38,882 nucleotides of DNA, from assembly GCF_001673155.1 (NCBI RefSeq), contig NZ_LZLE01000224.1:1-38882 (forward strand). Reading direction: 5' to 3'. The position numbers and the translations under genes are program-made. Below the pieces are notes generated by a model. The model made no database searches, was not told the DNA's origin, and was given only the letters and a program-made list of their open reading frames with translations. The DNA is from Mycobacterium sp. 1423905.2. Lineage in GTDB: Bacteria; Actinomycetota; Actinomycetes; Mycobacteriales; Mycobacteriaceae. Shown here in pieces: positions 12,939 to 21,542 of the stretch (position 1 is its first letter; every line of letters starts with the position of its first letter).

Positions 12939-15764
12939 TCAGTTCACCTGAACGGTGTGCTCGTTGGCGACCAGCGTCGCTTCGGAGCCGCTGGCCGGCT
13001 CCGAGCCGTTGCCGTTCGAGCTGGCGACGGCAACCGCGTTGCGTTTGGCCTCCATGCGGGCCAGCGCTTCCTGGGTGAACACCGACAAGCCGAGTTCGGG
13101 GTTGTAGCCGTGGATCTCTTTGACGTCGAGTTGGGCCAGGAAGTAGATGATTTCCTTGCTGATCACCTGACCGGGCACCAGAACCGGGAATCCTGGCGGG
13201 TATGGCACCACAAACGTGGTGGACACCAACGTCTTTCCCTCGGCGAGCCGGCGCCCGGCCGTGCCGATCAACACGTACTCGCGGTCGGACTCCTCGTACC
13301 CGGCGTAGAACGCCGAGCGGGTGTCGCCGTACGTGGTCGCTCCCTCGGGCCGGAAGGCGACGTCGAATTCGCTGAAGTCCGGCAGGTGCGGCAGGTCCTC
13401 GGTGATCTCCTCGACGCGACGCTCGTGCAGTGCCCAGTCGGCGCTGCTGGCGACCTTCTTGGCCCGGTCGAAGTCGGTGGCCACCCGGCGCAGCACGTCC
13501 AGCAGGTGGTGCACACTCGACCAGGTGACGCCGATGGTGAAGATCAGCAGCACGCTGTTGATCGACGTCTTGTTGATCTGGATGCCGAAGCGGTCCATCA
13601 GGATCTTCTCGCGGAAGTCGTAGCCGGTCATCCCGGTCTTGCCAAGGAACAGCGTGACCCGCGTCGGGTCCAGCACGAATTGGTCCGAGCGCCACGCCTC
13701 GTTCCACTCGTCCAAGGCGCCCTGCCTGACCTCGCGGTAGGAGCTGACGCAGGAGGCCCGGAACTCCTCGGGCACCAGATCGGATTCGTCGAGGATGCGG
13801 AACCACTTGCTGATCAGCCGGTCTTTCCGAACGCGATGCCGGAATACCAGCGCCATGTCGTAGACCTGCCGCACCAGCTGGAAACCCTCCATGTCGACCT
13901 GCCGCCGCGCCAAGTCCAGCGAGGCCAGCAGTTGCTGGTTGGGCGAGGTCGAGGTGTGGGTCAGGAACGCTTCACCGAAGGCGTCCCGGGCGCGGGCGTT
14001 GAAATCCTGGTCGCGGATGTGGATCATCGACGCCTGCCGGAACGCGGACAGCGACTTGTGCGTGGAATGGGTCGCGTAGACGCGCACCCGCGCGCTGTCG
14101 GGATCGGGTAACAGCTGACGTTCTGCCCATTCCGAGCGGGGCACCCCTTCCATCGAGGCCACCCATCGGCGGTATTCCGCGCGGTATCCCGGCGAGGCCA
14201 GCTTCTGCTCGAGGTGCTCGGCGGCCACCATCGCCGTGCGCTGCCGGGCCCACGGCACGGCGATGGCGAATGCGTACCACGCCTCGTCCCACAGGAAGCA
14301 GATGTCCGGCTTGATCGCCAGCACTTCTTCCATCACCCGGCGCGGGTTGTAGACGACGCCGTCGAAAATGCAGTTGGTCAGCAGCAGCATGCGCACCTTG
14401 TGCAACTGCCCGGCTTCCTCGAGGTCGAGCAGCGCCTTCTTGATCGTGCTCAGCGGCACCGCGCCGTAGATCGCGAATTGCGGCAGCGGATAGGCGTCCA
14501 GGTACAGCGGATAGGCACCGGCGAGGACCAGCCCGTAGTGGTGTGACTTATGGCAGTTGCGGTCGATCAGCACGATGTCGCCGGGGCGAGTCAGCGACTG
14601 CACGACGATCTTGTTGGCGGTGGAGGTGCCGTTGGTGACGAAATAGGTGTGGTCGGCGTTCCAGGTGATCGCCGCCTTGTCCATCGCCTTTTTGATGTTG
14701 CCGTGTGGATCCAGCAGCGAGTCCAATCCGCCTGACGTGGTGGACGTCTCGGCCATGAAGATGTTGCGGCCGTAGAACTCGCCCATGTCTTGCAACGACT
14801 TCGAGTTGAAGATGCTCGCGCCGCGCGCGACGGGCAGCGCGTGGAATTGGCCGACCGGTGCGGCCGCGTAGACGCGCAGCGCATCGAAAAACGGGGTGGC
14901 GAACCGGTTTCGCAGACCGGCGACCACGGTGCTGTGCAGATCGGTGACGTCGTTGAGCCGGTAGAAGGTTCGGTCATAGATGTCGGGATCGTCGTCCGCC
15001 CCGGCCGCGATCGACTCGTCGGTGAGCAGGTACAGATCGATGTGCGGGCGCAGCTCGCGGATCCACTCGCCGCATTCCACCCAGTCGTGCGTGTGCTCGG
15101 ATACTCCGACGTCCTCGTTGGCGCCCAGCAGCGTCGTCATCAACGGCACCCGGTCTCGCGAGCGCAGCGGTAGGTCGTGGCGGATGATGGCGGCCTGGAT
15201 TTCACCGTTGAGCGCCACCGCGGTGATCGCGTCCTCGACGCTGGGTGCGACCAGGATCTCGAACTGGATGTCGTCGGCCGGATTGCGCAGCGCCCGCAGG
15301 CATTCGACCAGGCTTTCTGGTGCGGTTGGGGGCGAATCGTCGGCCAGCAATACGGTGTAGAACTGCTGCTGTTTGGCCCGGGCCACCAACTCCTGCTCGG
15401 CCAGCGGCGCCGCGATGTCGAAAAGCGCTGTGCGGTCGCCGTATTCGGACAGCAGGCGCACAGCCAGGGCGACTTCTTCGGCAAGGCGCACCGTGGACAG
15501 GCTTTCCAGGTGCGCGCGGAAGGTCGCCAGGTTCGCCGCGCCCGGGTACAACCAGTACCGCTCGTAGGCGTCCAGCCGGTCCATCAACCGTTTCACTTTG
15601 GCCAGGTCGTGGGTCTTGTCCAGACCGGCCAGGTCGACTTCGGCGAGATGGCAGCACGCGTCGTCGAGCATGTTCCAGGTGTCGATCCGCGTGTACGACG
15701 GATTGGCCACCGCCGCCAGCGCGGAAACCCGGAGTCGGCGGGGGCGGGAACTGTATTCGTTCAT
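12939..15764 (-). CDS. PLP-dependent Orn/Arg/Lys decarboxylase (Rv2531c-like)
   Basis: The 941-residue protein belongs to the fold-type I ornithine/lysine/arginine decarboxylase family. It has an N-terminal receiver-like wing region (about 1-280), a PLP-binding core and a C-terminal domain. The cofactor lysine is in STHKSLSAFRQ near residue 570, and FVTNGTSTANK and CFLWDEAWYAF are typical core segments. The sequence closely follows M. tuberculosis Rv2531c, which is of similar length. Such enzymes remove CO2 from basic amino acids to give polyamines or agmatine and consume protons, so roles in acid resistance or polyamine supply are possible; the exact substrate is not known. An ATG with a preceding AGGTGA site supports the start. 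In M. tuberculosis it neighbours Rv2532c; here four other genes intervene. Confidence 0.9.
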   Translation of the reverse strand: MNEYSSRPRRLRVSALAAVANPSYTRIDTWNMLDDACCHLAEVDLAGLDKTHDLAKVKRLMDRLDAYERYWLYPGAANLATFRAHLESLSTVRLAEEVALAVRLLSEYGDRTALFDIAAPLAEQELVARAKQQQFYTVLLADDSPPTAPESLVECLRALRNPADDIQFEILVAPSVEDAITAVALNGEIQAAIIRHDLPLRSRDRVPLMTTLLGANEDVGVSEHTHDWVECGEWIRELRPHIDLYLLTDESIAAGADDDPDIYDRTFYRLNDVTDLHSTVVAGLRNRFATPFFDALRVYAAAPVGQFHALPVARGASIFNSKSLQDMGEFYGRNIFMAETSTTSGGLDSLLDPHGNIKKAMDKAAITWNADHTYFVTNGTSTANKIVVQSLTRPGDIVLIDRNCHKSHHYGLVLAGAYPLYLDAYPLPQFAIYGAVPLSTIKKALLDLEEAGQLHKVRMLLLTNCIFDGVVYNPRRVMEEVLAIKPDICFLWDEAWYAFAIAVPWARQRTAMVAAEHLEQKLASPGYRAEYRRWVASMEGVPRSEWAERQLLPDPDSARVRVYATHSTHKSLSAFRQASMIHIRDQDFNARARDAFGEAFLTHTSTSPNQQLLASLDLARRQVDMEGFQLVRQVYDMALVFRHRVRKDRLISKWFRILDESDLVPEEFRASCVSSYREVRQGALDEWNEAWRSDQFVLDPTRVTLFLGKTGMTGYDFREKILMDRFGIQINKTSINSVLLIFTIGVTWSSVHHLLDVLRRVATDFDRAKKVASSADWALHERRVEEITEDLPHLPDFSEFDVAFRPEGATTYGDTRSAFYAGYEESDREYVLIGTAGRRLAEGKTLVSTTFVVPYPPGFPVLVPGQVISKEIIYFLAQLDVKEIHGYNPELGLSVFTQEALARMEAKRNAVAVASSNGNGSEPASGSEATLVANEHTVQVN

Positions 15765-15790
15765 GTCGTCACCTGTTCTTGGGCTAGCAG

Positions 15791-16237
15791 TCAGTGCAGG
15801 TCGTAACCGTCGCGGGCGAGGCGGAAAAAATGACCGGTGCTGCTATCGGTACATGTGAGGCCGGAAACTTCGCTGTGGCACGTGATCGCCTGGACCACGC
15901 GGGCCTGTCCATAGCCGAGCACCGGGGCCGCAGGGTCCTGGATGGTATCGCCATGACACGACCACTGCGGCCCGCTGCCTTGGTCGAGGGCGACGCGGTC
16001 GCCCCAGTCGAGTGTGCACGACGACGGCCGGGGCGGTGCGGCCCAGTCGTGATCCCGGATCTCGCATGCGGCGAAGGCGGTGGTGTCTGACATCCCGATG
16101 CCACAGTAGATGTTTCCCGACGGGACCTGGAAGGTCTGGAAATCCCGTGCCCGCGCCGTCGGGTCGGCGACCCCGGCCGCCACCACCACCCCGGCGGAGG
16201 TTATGGCCACCACAGCACCGGGTTTGATTTTCCTCAT
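15791..16237 (-). CDS. Small secreted six-cysteine protein, DUF6636-like
   Basis: The 148-residue protein begins with a Lys/Arg-containing N-terminus and a hydrophobic stretch (about 8-24) ending in small residues, a probable Sec signal peptide without a lipobox. The mature part contains VPSGNIYCGI and six cysteines (45, 58, 74, 94, 120, 129), probably paired in disulfides outside the membrane. This matches a family of small actinobacterial exported proteins of unknown function. It precedes the decarboxylase by 26 bases in the same direction, so co-transcription is possible. There is no catalytic motif; no function is proposed. Confidence 0.78.
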   Translation of the reverse strand: MRKIKPGAVVAITSAGVVVAAGVADPTARARDFQTFQVPSGNIYCGIGMSDTTAFAACEIRDHDWAAPPRPSSCTLDWGDRVALDQGSGPQWSCHGDTIQDPAAPVLGYGQARVVQAITCHSEVSGLTCTDSSTGHFFRLARDGYDLH

Positions 16238-16261
16238 CGCCAGCAGCTTTCCACTAAGCCG

Positions 16262-16555
16262 CTATTGTGTCTCCCCCCTTGCCGCCCGCGCGGTCGTTTC
16301 GGCGAGTTCGTACGGCACGGCGTCGACGACGGTCACCAGCAATTGAGTTTCGTTCGGGATCGAGTACACGCGTCGTTCGCCAGGGCGCGCGCCGGCGATG
16401 GCGCGGCCCAGCGGTGATGCCATCGAGTAGACCTTGACGCCAGCGGGCGCGCCGCGCCGGCCGAGCAGGAAAGTCTCGGTCTCGCCCATGGCCTCGTAAC
16501 GGATGGTGACGACCATGCCGGGTTGGGCCGTGTGGTCGCCGTGGTGCGATGTCAT
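16262..16555 (-). CDS. Stand-alone GreA/GreB C-terminal domain protein
   Basis: The 97-residue protein matches only the FKBP-like C-terminal domain of GreA/GreB transcript cleavage factors: VVTIRYEAMGETETFLLG, then SMASPLGRAIAGARPGE. The N-terminal coiled coil that enters the RNA polymerase secondary channel and carries the catalytic acidic residues is absent, and no frame upstream supplies it. It may bind RNA polymerase, as Rnk does, without stimulating cleavage, or compete with GreA. This is inference. An AGGA site lies upstream of the ATG, and a strong hairpin lies 27 bases before the start. It is shorter than full GreA (about 160 residues), but the domain itself is complete, so it is not an obvious pseudogene. 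Confidence 0.78.
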   Translation of the reverse strand: MTSHHGDHTAQPGMVVTIRYEAMGETETFLLGRRGAPAGVKVYSMASPLGRAIAGARPGERRVYSIPNETQLLVTVVDAVPYELAETTARAARGETQ

Positions 16556-16581
16556 GTCGTGTGTCCTAACGTGCGGAGGTT

Positions 16582-16623
16582 GTCGTCAGGGACGGGCAGC
16601 ATCCGGCAGCCGCCCCTGACGAC
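16582..16623 (-). terminator. Perfect 10-bp hairpin between the Rv1733c-like and GreA-like genes
   Basis: GTCGTCAGGG at 16582-16591 pairs perfectly with CCCTGACGAC at 16614-16623 across a 22-base loop. It begins 37 bases after the stop of the upstream membrane-protein gene and ends 27 bases before the GreA-like start. It could end the upstream transcript or act as a 5' UTR element for the GreA-like gene. No U-tract follows. Confidence 0.5.
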
Positions 16624-16660
16624 TCGAAGCCCTGGATAGGGCAGGCCTGTCGGCGCCGCG

Positions 16661-17218
16661 TCACGCCACTCCGTAATTCATTCCGGTACGAATCCCGTTG
16701 TGCGGCAGGACCGCCCACCCGCCGGCCAGCAGCACCGCGGTCACCGCTGCCACCGTCAGCCAGGTCGCCAGTCCCGCGGCCACCGCCTCGTCCAATGCGG
16801 TCGTGTATGGCAGTCCGACGTGGTAGCCGTGCTGGTCCACCCAGATATCAACGGCGTCACCAGGTTTCGCACCGCGCGGCGCGTCGACCAAGCCGGTGTG
16901 CTCGGTGCCGGCGGTGAACCAGCGGGCCGGCACGCTCTTCAGCTTGGGGTTGGCCAGTTCGTGCCGGACGGCCTTCTCGCCGGTCACGATCGCGGTGACC
17001 TGCTGGCGGTTCTGATCCTGCTCGGCATAGAACAGCGTGCGCGACTCGTGCACGTCGGCGCCGACGGCCACGGCGATGGGCACGCCAACCACGACGATCA
17101 GAGCGAACCAGACGGCCAGCAGCGTCTGAAAGCGGTCGCGCAAGCGCAGGTCAAATTGACTGTGCGACAGAGCTTTCGTGGCCGACGATCCCTGACGGTG
17201 TGACGATGCGGCGGTCAT
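16661..17218 (-). CDS. Two-helix membrane protein of the Rv1733c family
   Basis: The 185-residue protein has transmembrane segments at about 32-54 and 147-171 around an extracytoplasmic domain of about 90 residues containing VPARWFTAGTEHTG and GDAVDIWVD. These patterns match the mycobacterial Rv1733c family, whose biochemical function is unknown. The ATG at 17218 is chosen because a GAAGGAAG ribosome site sits just before it; an in-frame TTG 33 bases upstream lacks one. Rv1733c itself belongs to the hypoxia DosR regulon, but no convincing DosR box was seen upstream here, so that regulation is not claimed. It lies between the PucR regulator and the GreA-like gene. Confidence 0.82.
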   Translation of the reverse strand: MTAASSHRQGSSATKALSHSQFDLRLRDRFQTLLAVWFALIVVVGVPIAVAVGADVHESRTLFYAEQDQNRQQVTAIVTGEKAVRHELANPKLKSVPARWFTAGTEHTGLVDAPRGAKPGDAVDIWVDQHGYHVGLPYTTALDEAVAAGLATWLTVAAVTAVLLAGGWAVLPHNGIRTGMNYGVA

Positions 17219-17326
17219 CGGACTTCCTTCGTCGACGGTTCTGACTGACAACTCCAGGGTGGCAACGACCGCTGCTCAAGGGTTTGCCCCAGTCGGACAA
17301 CGCGGACCCGGCGATTTGTCGGATCG

Positions 17327-18862
17327 CTACAGCGCGGACTCGTCGTCCGCGCCGGTGGCGGCCAATTCGATCGTCATGGCCAATCGCTTCTTGGCGTCGT
17401 CGAGAGACAGGGTGGTGATCTCGGCCATCTTGCGTAGCCGGTAGCGCACGGTGTTCTCGTGCACACCCAGCCGCTCCCCGGCCTGGGCCAGGTCGCCTTG
17501 AGCTTCCAGCCAGGCGCGCAGGGTGGCCACGTAGTCGGTGGAGTGCGCGCGGTCGTGGCGGCGCAACTCCGCCAACGGCCCCCGCTGCGGCGACCGGCCC
17601 GAGCGCGCGGCGGTGCGTAACCGCTGCAACAGGATGTCGTCCCAGGATTCGTCGTAGGCCGGTGGGATGAGGTGCTGCGCCGACGGCTCATGCAACGCCA
17701 GGCATTCGTCGGCCTCTTGGCGGGCCGCCACCAGGTCAGCCACTTCGGCCGGGCCGCTGATACCGGCCGACAGCCGCGCCCGCTCGGGTAGGGCCGCCCG
17801 CAATGCGGTGAACCAGCGCCGTGCCGTTTCCGCGTCCTCGCCGGGTAGCACGGTGTAGACGGTGTTGCCCGCCAACGCACTGCGGCCCGGCCGCGACCAA
17901 CCGAACCCGGTGGTGGCACGCTCGAACGCCGTCAGCAGCCCGGCGTCCCGGTCGGTCCCGACGACGGCCTGGACCGCGATCACCCGCAGCGCCCTCCGCG
18001 CCAACCCCAGCCTGCTGGCCACGGTCGCGGCGTCGATGGTGCCCTCCAGCAGCTGGATCACCAGTTCCGATTCGACTTGGCGTTCCAGGTCCGCGCTGGC
18101 CCGCGATCGCAGCAGGTGCAGGGCCACCGTGCGGGCGCCGTCCGTCAACGCGTCGCGCTGGGCACCGTCCAGCGCGGTCGCACAGGCCACCCAGACCGAG
18201 CCGAGCAGCTCCCGGCCGGAACGGACTGCCACCACCATCCGCCCGGTCAGGCCGTGTTCGTCGTCGGCAGGCACGTACAGCGGATCGTCGGAGGCCGCCA
18301 GGTGGGCGAACACCCCGTGCGCGTCCAGCGCCGCGCGGAGCTGCTCGGGCGTCTGGCGGGCCAGGATGGTCGCCACGCGGGCCGGGTCGGCCTGCTGCTG
18401 CGGTTGGGAATATGCCAATACCCGCAGCAGCTGGTCTTCGATGGTCACCGCACCGCCGGTGGCTTCGGCCAGGCTGTCGGCCAGCGCGAACAGGTCGGTC
18501 GGGCCACGCCCGGATTCGGTTTCGCGGCCCTCGAGCACCAACCCGTAGACCACTGCCGCCACCTCGCTCCACGAGGCCGACCGGTCCAGCACCAGCACCG
18601 CGGCGGCTTCGCCGTCCAGCGTCAGCGGCTGGTCCTCGCCGCGGGTCAACACCACCACGGCCCGGGCCGCGGCCGCCCACCCGACCGCTTCGGAGACCGA
18701 ACCCGCGCCGACGGCGAGCAGCACGTCGCCCACCGGGGGCCGCTCCACGGCGGTCTCGTGAATCACCACGCTGCGCAGCTCGGTCGACCGGGACAGCGAC
18801 GAATTGCGCAGCCGGACGCCGTAGCCACCGAGCACGTTCACCAGGCGGTCCAAGGTGATCAC
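17327..18862 (-). CDS. PucR-family transcriptional regulator
   Basis: The 511-residue protein has an N-terminal PucR purine catabolism-type domain (LVNVLGGYGVRL and following), a central GGDEF-like/CdaR region (about 280-400) and a C-terminal PucR helix-turn-helix (LGVHENTVRYRLRKM near 475). Members regulate catabolic or transport genes, generally in response to small molecules; the effector is not known here. The GTG at 18862 is preferred: GGGAG lies at the right distance upstream and the conserved ITLxRLVNVLGG then starts the protein. An in-frame TTG 27 bases upstream lacks a ribosome site. It follows the Rv2532c-like gene by 52 bases and could be read from the pepQ-efp-nusB operon. Its targets may be the neighbouring genes; this is a guess. 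Confidence 0.85.
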   Translation of the reverse strand: MITLDRLVNVLGGYGVRLRNSSLSRSTELRSVVIHETAVERPPVGDVLLAVGAGSVSEAVGWAAAARAVVVLTRGEDQPLTLDGEAAAVLVLDRSASWSEVAAVVYGLVLEGRETESGRGPTDLFALADSLAEATGGAVTIEDQLLRVLAYSQPQQQADPARVATILARQTPEQLRAALDAHGVFAHLAASDDPLYVPADDEHGLTGRMVVAVRSGRELLGSVWVACATALDGAQRDALTDGARTVALHLLRSRASADLERQVESELVIQLLEGTIDAATVASRLGLARRALRVIAVQAVVGTDRDAGLLTAFERATTGFGWSRPGRSALAGNTVYTVLPGEDAETARRWFTALRAALPERARLSAGISGPAEVADLVAARQEADECLALHEPSAQHLIPPAYDESWDDILLQRLRTAARSGRSPQRGPLAELRRHDRAHSTDYVATLRAWLEAQGDLAQAGERLGVHENTVRYRLRKMAEITTLSLDDAKKRLAMTIELAATGADDESAL

Positions 18863-18914
18863 GAGCCGCTCCCACTGCCGACTGTTCAACCAGCGTAGTT
18901 AGGCGAGCTCCCGG

Positions 18915-19322
18915 TCAACCATCCAATTGATCGTCGGAGTCGACGGCGCGCTTGTGGTTGCGGATGCCCAGCGGGTTTTCCACCCACCGCAACACCGGCA
19001 GTTGAGGGAACTCCCAACGCCGCGAAGGCAATTCGGACACATCGCTGATCGACCGCACCACGGCCTGCGTCAAGCCCATGATCGCGGCCATCACCGGAAG
19101 CAACGGCTGCAGGGGCTTGGCCGCGGTGCGCACCGTGCTGATGCGGCGGGCCAAGACCAGGCGCTCGATCGAGTGATACAGCCAGGCGCCCACCCCGAGG
19201 GCGTAGATCGCCAGCACCGACGACGCGATGGACCAGTCGTAGGCGGCGCACACGACGGCGCCGATCACCACCGTCGCGGCCAGCCATGCGGCGACGACGA
19301 CGCGCAGCTCCAGCCGCGTCAT
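18915..19322 (-). CDS. Small membrane protein (Rv2532c-like)
   Basis: The 135-residue protein has two hydrophobic segments (about 7-27 and 32-50) followed by a charged cytoplasmic tail containing [13 protein letters not shown]. The size and place after nusB match M. tuberculosis Rv2532c, a conserved protein of unknown function. The ATG overlaps the nusB stop (ATGA), so translation is coupled. No catalytic motif is seen. Confidence 0.85.
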   Translation of the reverse strand: MTRLELRVVVAAWLAATVVIGAVVCAAYDWSIASSVLAIYALGVGAWLYHSIERLVLARRISTVRTAAKPLQPLLPVMAAIMGLTQAVVRSISDVSELPSRRWEFPQLPVLRWVENPLGIRNHKRAVDSDDQLDG

Positions 19323-19819
19323 GACGGGCGGCCACGCACCGCTTGTGCGGCCGCCCGGATCTGCGGCGTGACGAGCATGACCTGGCCCAGCACCCCGTTG
19401 ACGAAGCCGGGTGAGTCGTCGGTGGACAACTCTTTGGCCAGTTCGACGGCTTCATCGACGGCGACCGGCTCCGGCACGTCGTCGGCGTGCAGCAACTCCC
19501 ACACCGCGACGCGCAGGATGGCGCGATCGACGGCGGGCAGCCGGTCCAGCGTCCAGCCCTGTAGGTGGGAAGTGATCAGGTCGTCGATGTGGGCGGCGTG
19601 TTCCCCGACGCCGCGGGTCGCCGTGGCCGTGTACGGATGCAGCGGCGCCACTTCGGGTTTGGCTGCGGCCAGCGCGGTGCGGGACTCGACGATTTCGGCC
19701 GGGGTCATGCCGCGGGCCTCGGCTTCGAACAGCAGGTCGACGGCTCCCTTGCGCGCCTGATGGCGGCCTCGGACCGGTCTGGCCGGCTTCTCGTGAGGTT
19801 GCTTGCGTCCGTCCGGCAT
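19319..19819 (-). CDS. nusB: Transcription antitermination factor NusB
   Basis: The 166-residue protein is NusB, which with NusE (S10) binds boxA RNA and supports rRNA transcription antitermination. Conserved features include [20 protein letters not shown] at the N-terminus and the C-terminal helices with [15 protein letters not shown] and [19 protein letters not shown]. It closely matches M. tuberculosis NusB except for about ten extra N-terminal residues. The ATG at 19819 lies 2 bases after the efp stop. It is cytoplasmic and part of a pepQ-efp-nusB-Rv2532c operon. Confidence 0.97.
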   Translation of the reverse strand: MPDGRKQPHEKPARPVRGRHQARKGAVDLLFEAEARGMTPAEIVESRTALAAAKPEVAPLHPYTATATRGVGEHAAHIDDLITSHLQGWTLDRLPAVDRAILRVAVWELLHADDVPEPVAVDEAVELAKELSTDDSPGFVNGVLGQVMLVTPQIRAAAQAVRGRPS

Positions 19820-19821
19820 CG

Positions 19822-20385
19822 TCAGGCGTTGACCCGACCCAGGTAGCTGCCGTCACGCGAGTCGACCTTGAGCTTGTCGCCGGTGTTGATAAACAGCGGC
19901 ACCTGGATCTGGGCGCCGGTCTCCAAGGTGGCCGGCTTGGTGCCCGCGCTGGACCGGTCGCCCTGCAGGCCTGGCTCGGTGTGGGTCACCTCGAGCTCCA
20001 CGGTGACCGGCAACTCCAGGTACAGCGGTGCGCCGTTGTGGAAGGCGATTTGGACCGGCAGGCCTTCCAGCAGGAATCGGGCGGCGTCGCCGACTAGCGA
20101 CTCCGGCAGCGGGTGCTGCTCATAGTCCTCGCTGTCCATGAACACGAAGTCCGAGCCGTCGCGGTACAGATAGGTGGCGTCGCGCCGGTCGACGGTGGCG
20201 GTGTCCACCTTCACTCCGGCGTTGTAGGTCTTGTCGACCACCTTGCCGGACAGCACGTTTTTGAGCTTGGTGCGCACGAAGGCCGGCCCCTTGCCGGGCT
20301 TGACGTGCTGAAACTCCGTGATCTGCCACAGCTGGCCGTCAATCACCAGGACAAGTCCGTTCTTGAAGTCAGCAGTGCTCGCCAC
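19822..20385 (-). CDS. efp: Elongation factor P
   Basis: The 187-residue protein is EF-P, which relieves ribosome stalling at polyproline stretches. Three beta-barrel domains are recognisable. The domain I tip loop carries Lys32 in KPGKGPAF, the position corresponding to modified Lys34 of E. coli EF-P; no EpmA/EpmB modification genes are in the window. The GTG start at 20385 is fixed by homology (the protein begins ASTADFKNG), and an AGGAG site overlaps the pepQ stop 11 bases upstream. Proline-rich proteins encoded nearby, such as the Rv2560-like one, are the type of target expected. Confidence 0.97.
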   Translation of the reverse strand: MASTADFKNGLVLVIDGQLWQITEFQHVKPGKGPAFVRTKLKNVLSGKVVDKTYNAGVKVDTATVDRRDATYLYRDGSDFVFMDSEDYEQHPLPESLVGDAARFLLEGLPVQIAFHNGAPLYLELPVTVELEVTHTEPGLQGDRSSAGTKPATLETGAQIQVPLFINTGDKLKVDSRDGSYLGRVNA

Positions 20386-20399
20386 GATCGGTAAATCTC

Positions 20400-21509
20400 C
20401 TACAAGATGGCCAGTTCCTTGGGGAACCGGGTCAGCAATTCCGGGGTCTGCCCGGCGGTCTCTGAAGCGCCGTTGGGCACGCCCAAGGTGTCCTCGATGC
20501 GGACACCGCCGCGGCCGGGCAGATAAACACCGGGCTCCACAGTTACCACGGAGCCCGCAAGAAGTGTACCGGCGGACGTCGCGCCGATGCCGGGTGCTTC
20601 GTGGATCTCCAGGCCCACGCCGTGGCCCAGCCCGTGACCGAAGTGGTCGCCGTAGCCGGCGTCGGCGATGAGCTGACGCGCCGCGGCGTCGACCTCCCGC
20701 AATTCGATGCCGGCCCGCAGCGCCTCCCGCCCGGCGCGTTGCGCATCGCACACCAGCTGGTAGATCTCGAGCTGCCAGTCGGCGGCCGACCCGAGCACGA
20801 AGGTGCGCGTCATGTCGGAGTGGTAACCGGCGACCAGGGCGCCGAAGTCGATCTTGACGAAGTCGCCGGCCGTGAGGACCGCGTCGGTGGGCCGGTGATG
20901 CGGTATCGCCGAATTGGGGCCGGCGGCCACGATGGTCTCGAACGACACCGCCTCGGCGCCGTGGTCGAGCATCAGCGCCTCTAGCTCACGGGCGACCTCA
21001 CGTTCGGTGCGGCCCGGCCGCAGCCCGCCGCGTTCCACCAAGTCGGTCAGCGCGGCGTCGGCGGCCTCGCAGGCCAGCCGCAGCAACGCCAGCTCGCCGG
21101 CGTCTTTGATCTCGCGCAGCCCTTCCACGATGCCCGAGGCACGCACCAGCTCGGTGCCGTGTTCGGTGACCGCGCCGGTCAACGCGTCCAGGCCGTCGAC
21201 CGTCACCACGTGCGACTCGAAGCCGAGCTTGGCCACGCCGTCGGTGGCGGCGCGGCCGGCCAGGTAACGTCCGACGGCCCGCTCGATGGCCACTTCGAGG
21301 TCGGGCGCCTGGTGCGCCGCCTGCGTGCGGTAGCGGCCGTCGGTGGACAGCACGGCTTCCCGGTCGTCGGCAAACACCAGCAACGCGCCGTTGGAGCCAC
21401 TGAAACCGGATAGGTATCGCACATTTATCAGGTTCGTGACCAGCATCGCGTCTAGTCCGTTGGCAACGATTTGGGCTCTGAGATTGTCACGACGCTGGGA
21501 ATGTGTCAC
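20400..21509 (-). CDS. pepQ: Xaa-Pro dipeptidase/aminopeptidase PepQ (M24)
   Basis: The 369-residue protein is an M24B metallopeptidase that cleaves peptides next to proline. The N-terminal creatinase-like domain (about 1-130) precedes the pita-bread catalytic domain. All five metal ligands are present: Asp221, Asp232, His296, Glu325 and Glu339, in [27 protein letters not shown] and VRIED. Length and order match M. tuberculosis Rv2535c. The start is GTG at 21509, 8 bases after a TACCGT -10-like element, so a nearly leaderless transcript is likely. It heads the operon with efp, nusB and the Rv2532c-like gene. It is cytoplasmic. Confidence 0.95.
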   Translation of the reverse strand: MTHSQRRDNLRAQIVANGLDAMLVTNLINVRYLSGFSGSNGALLVFADDREAVLSTDGRYRTQAAHQAPDLEVAIERAVGRYLAGRAATDGVAKLGFESHVVTVDGLDALTGAVTEHGTELVRASGIVEGLREIKDAGELALLRLACEAADAALTDLVERGGLRPGRTEREVARELEALMLDHGAEAVSFETIVAAGPNSAIPHHRPTDAVLTAGDFVKIDFGALVAGYHSDMTRTFVLGSAADWQLEIYQLVCDAQRAGREALRAGIELREVDAAARQLIADAGYGDHFGHGLGHGVGLEIHEAPGIGATSAGTLLAGSVVTVEPGVYLPGRGGVRIEDTLGVPNGASETAGQTPELLTRFPKELAIL

Positions 21510-21542
21510 ACCCCTTGACGGTACTCGCTACGCTGATGGCCC
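21510..21542. promoter_or_regulatory. 33-bp divergent promoter between pepQ and the Rv2536-like gene
   Basis: Only 33 bases separate the two start codons. A rightward TACGCT (21529-21534) is 8 bases before the ATG at 21543. A leftward TACCGT (minus strand, 21523-21518) is 8 bases before the GTG at 21509. Both fit TANNNT -10 elements giving leaderless or nearly leaderless mRNAs, with the two elements 5 bases apart. This is a pattern-based prediction. Confidence 0.5.

Noticed and set aside
12099..14111. 670-codon plus-strand frame across the GntR and decarboxylase genes
   Set aside because: It crosses two confident minus-strand genes and an intergenic gap and has no recognisable motif.
17219..17326. 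DosR-box search upstream of the Rv1733c-like gene
   Set aside because: A GGGGCAAACCC stretch has the wrong spacing and lacks the conserved half-sites, so hypoxia control is not supported.
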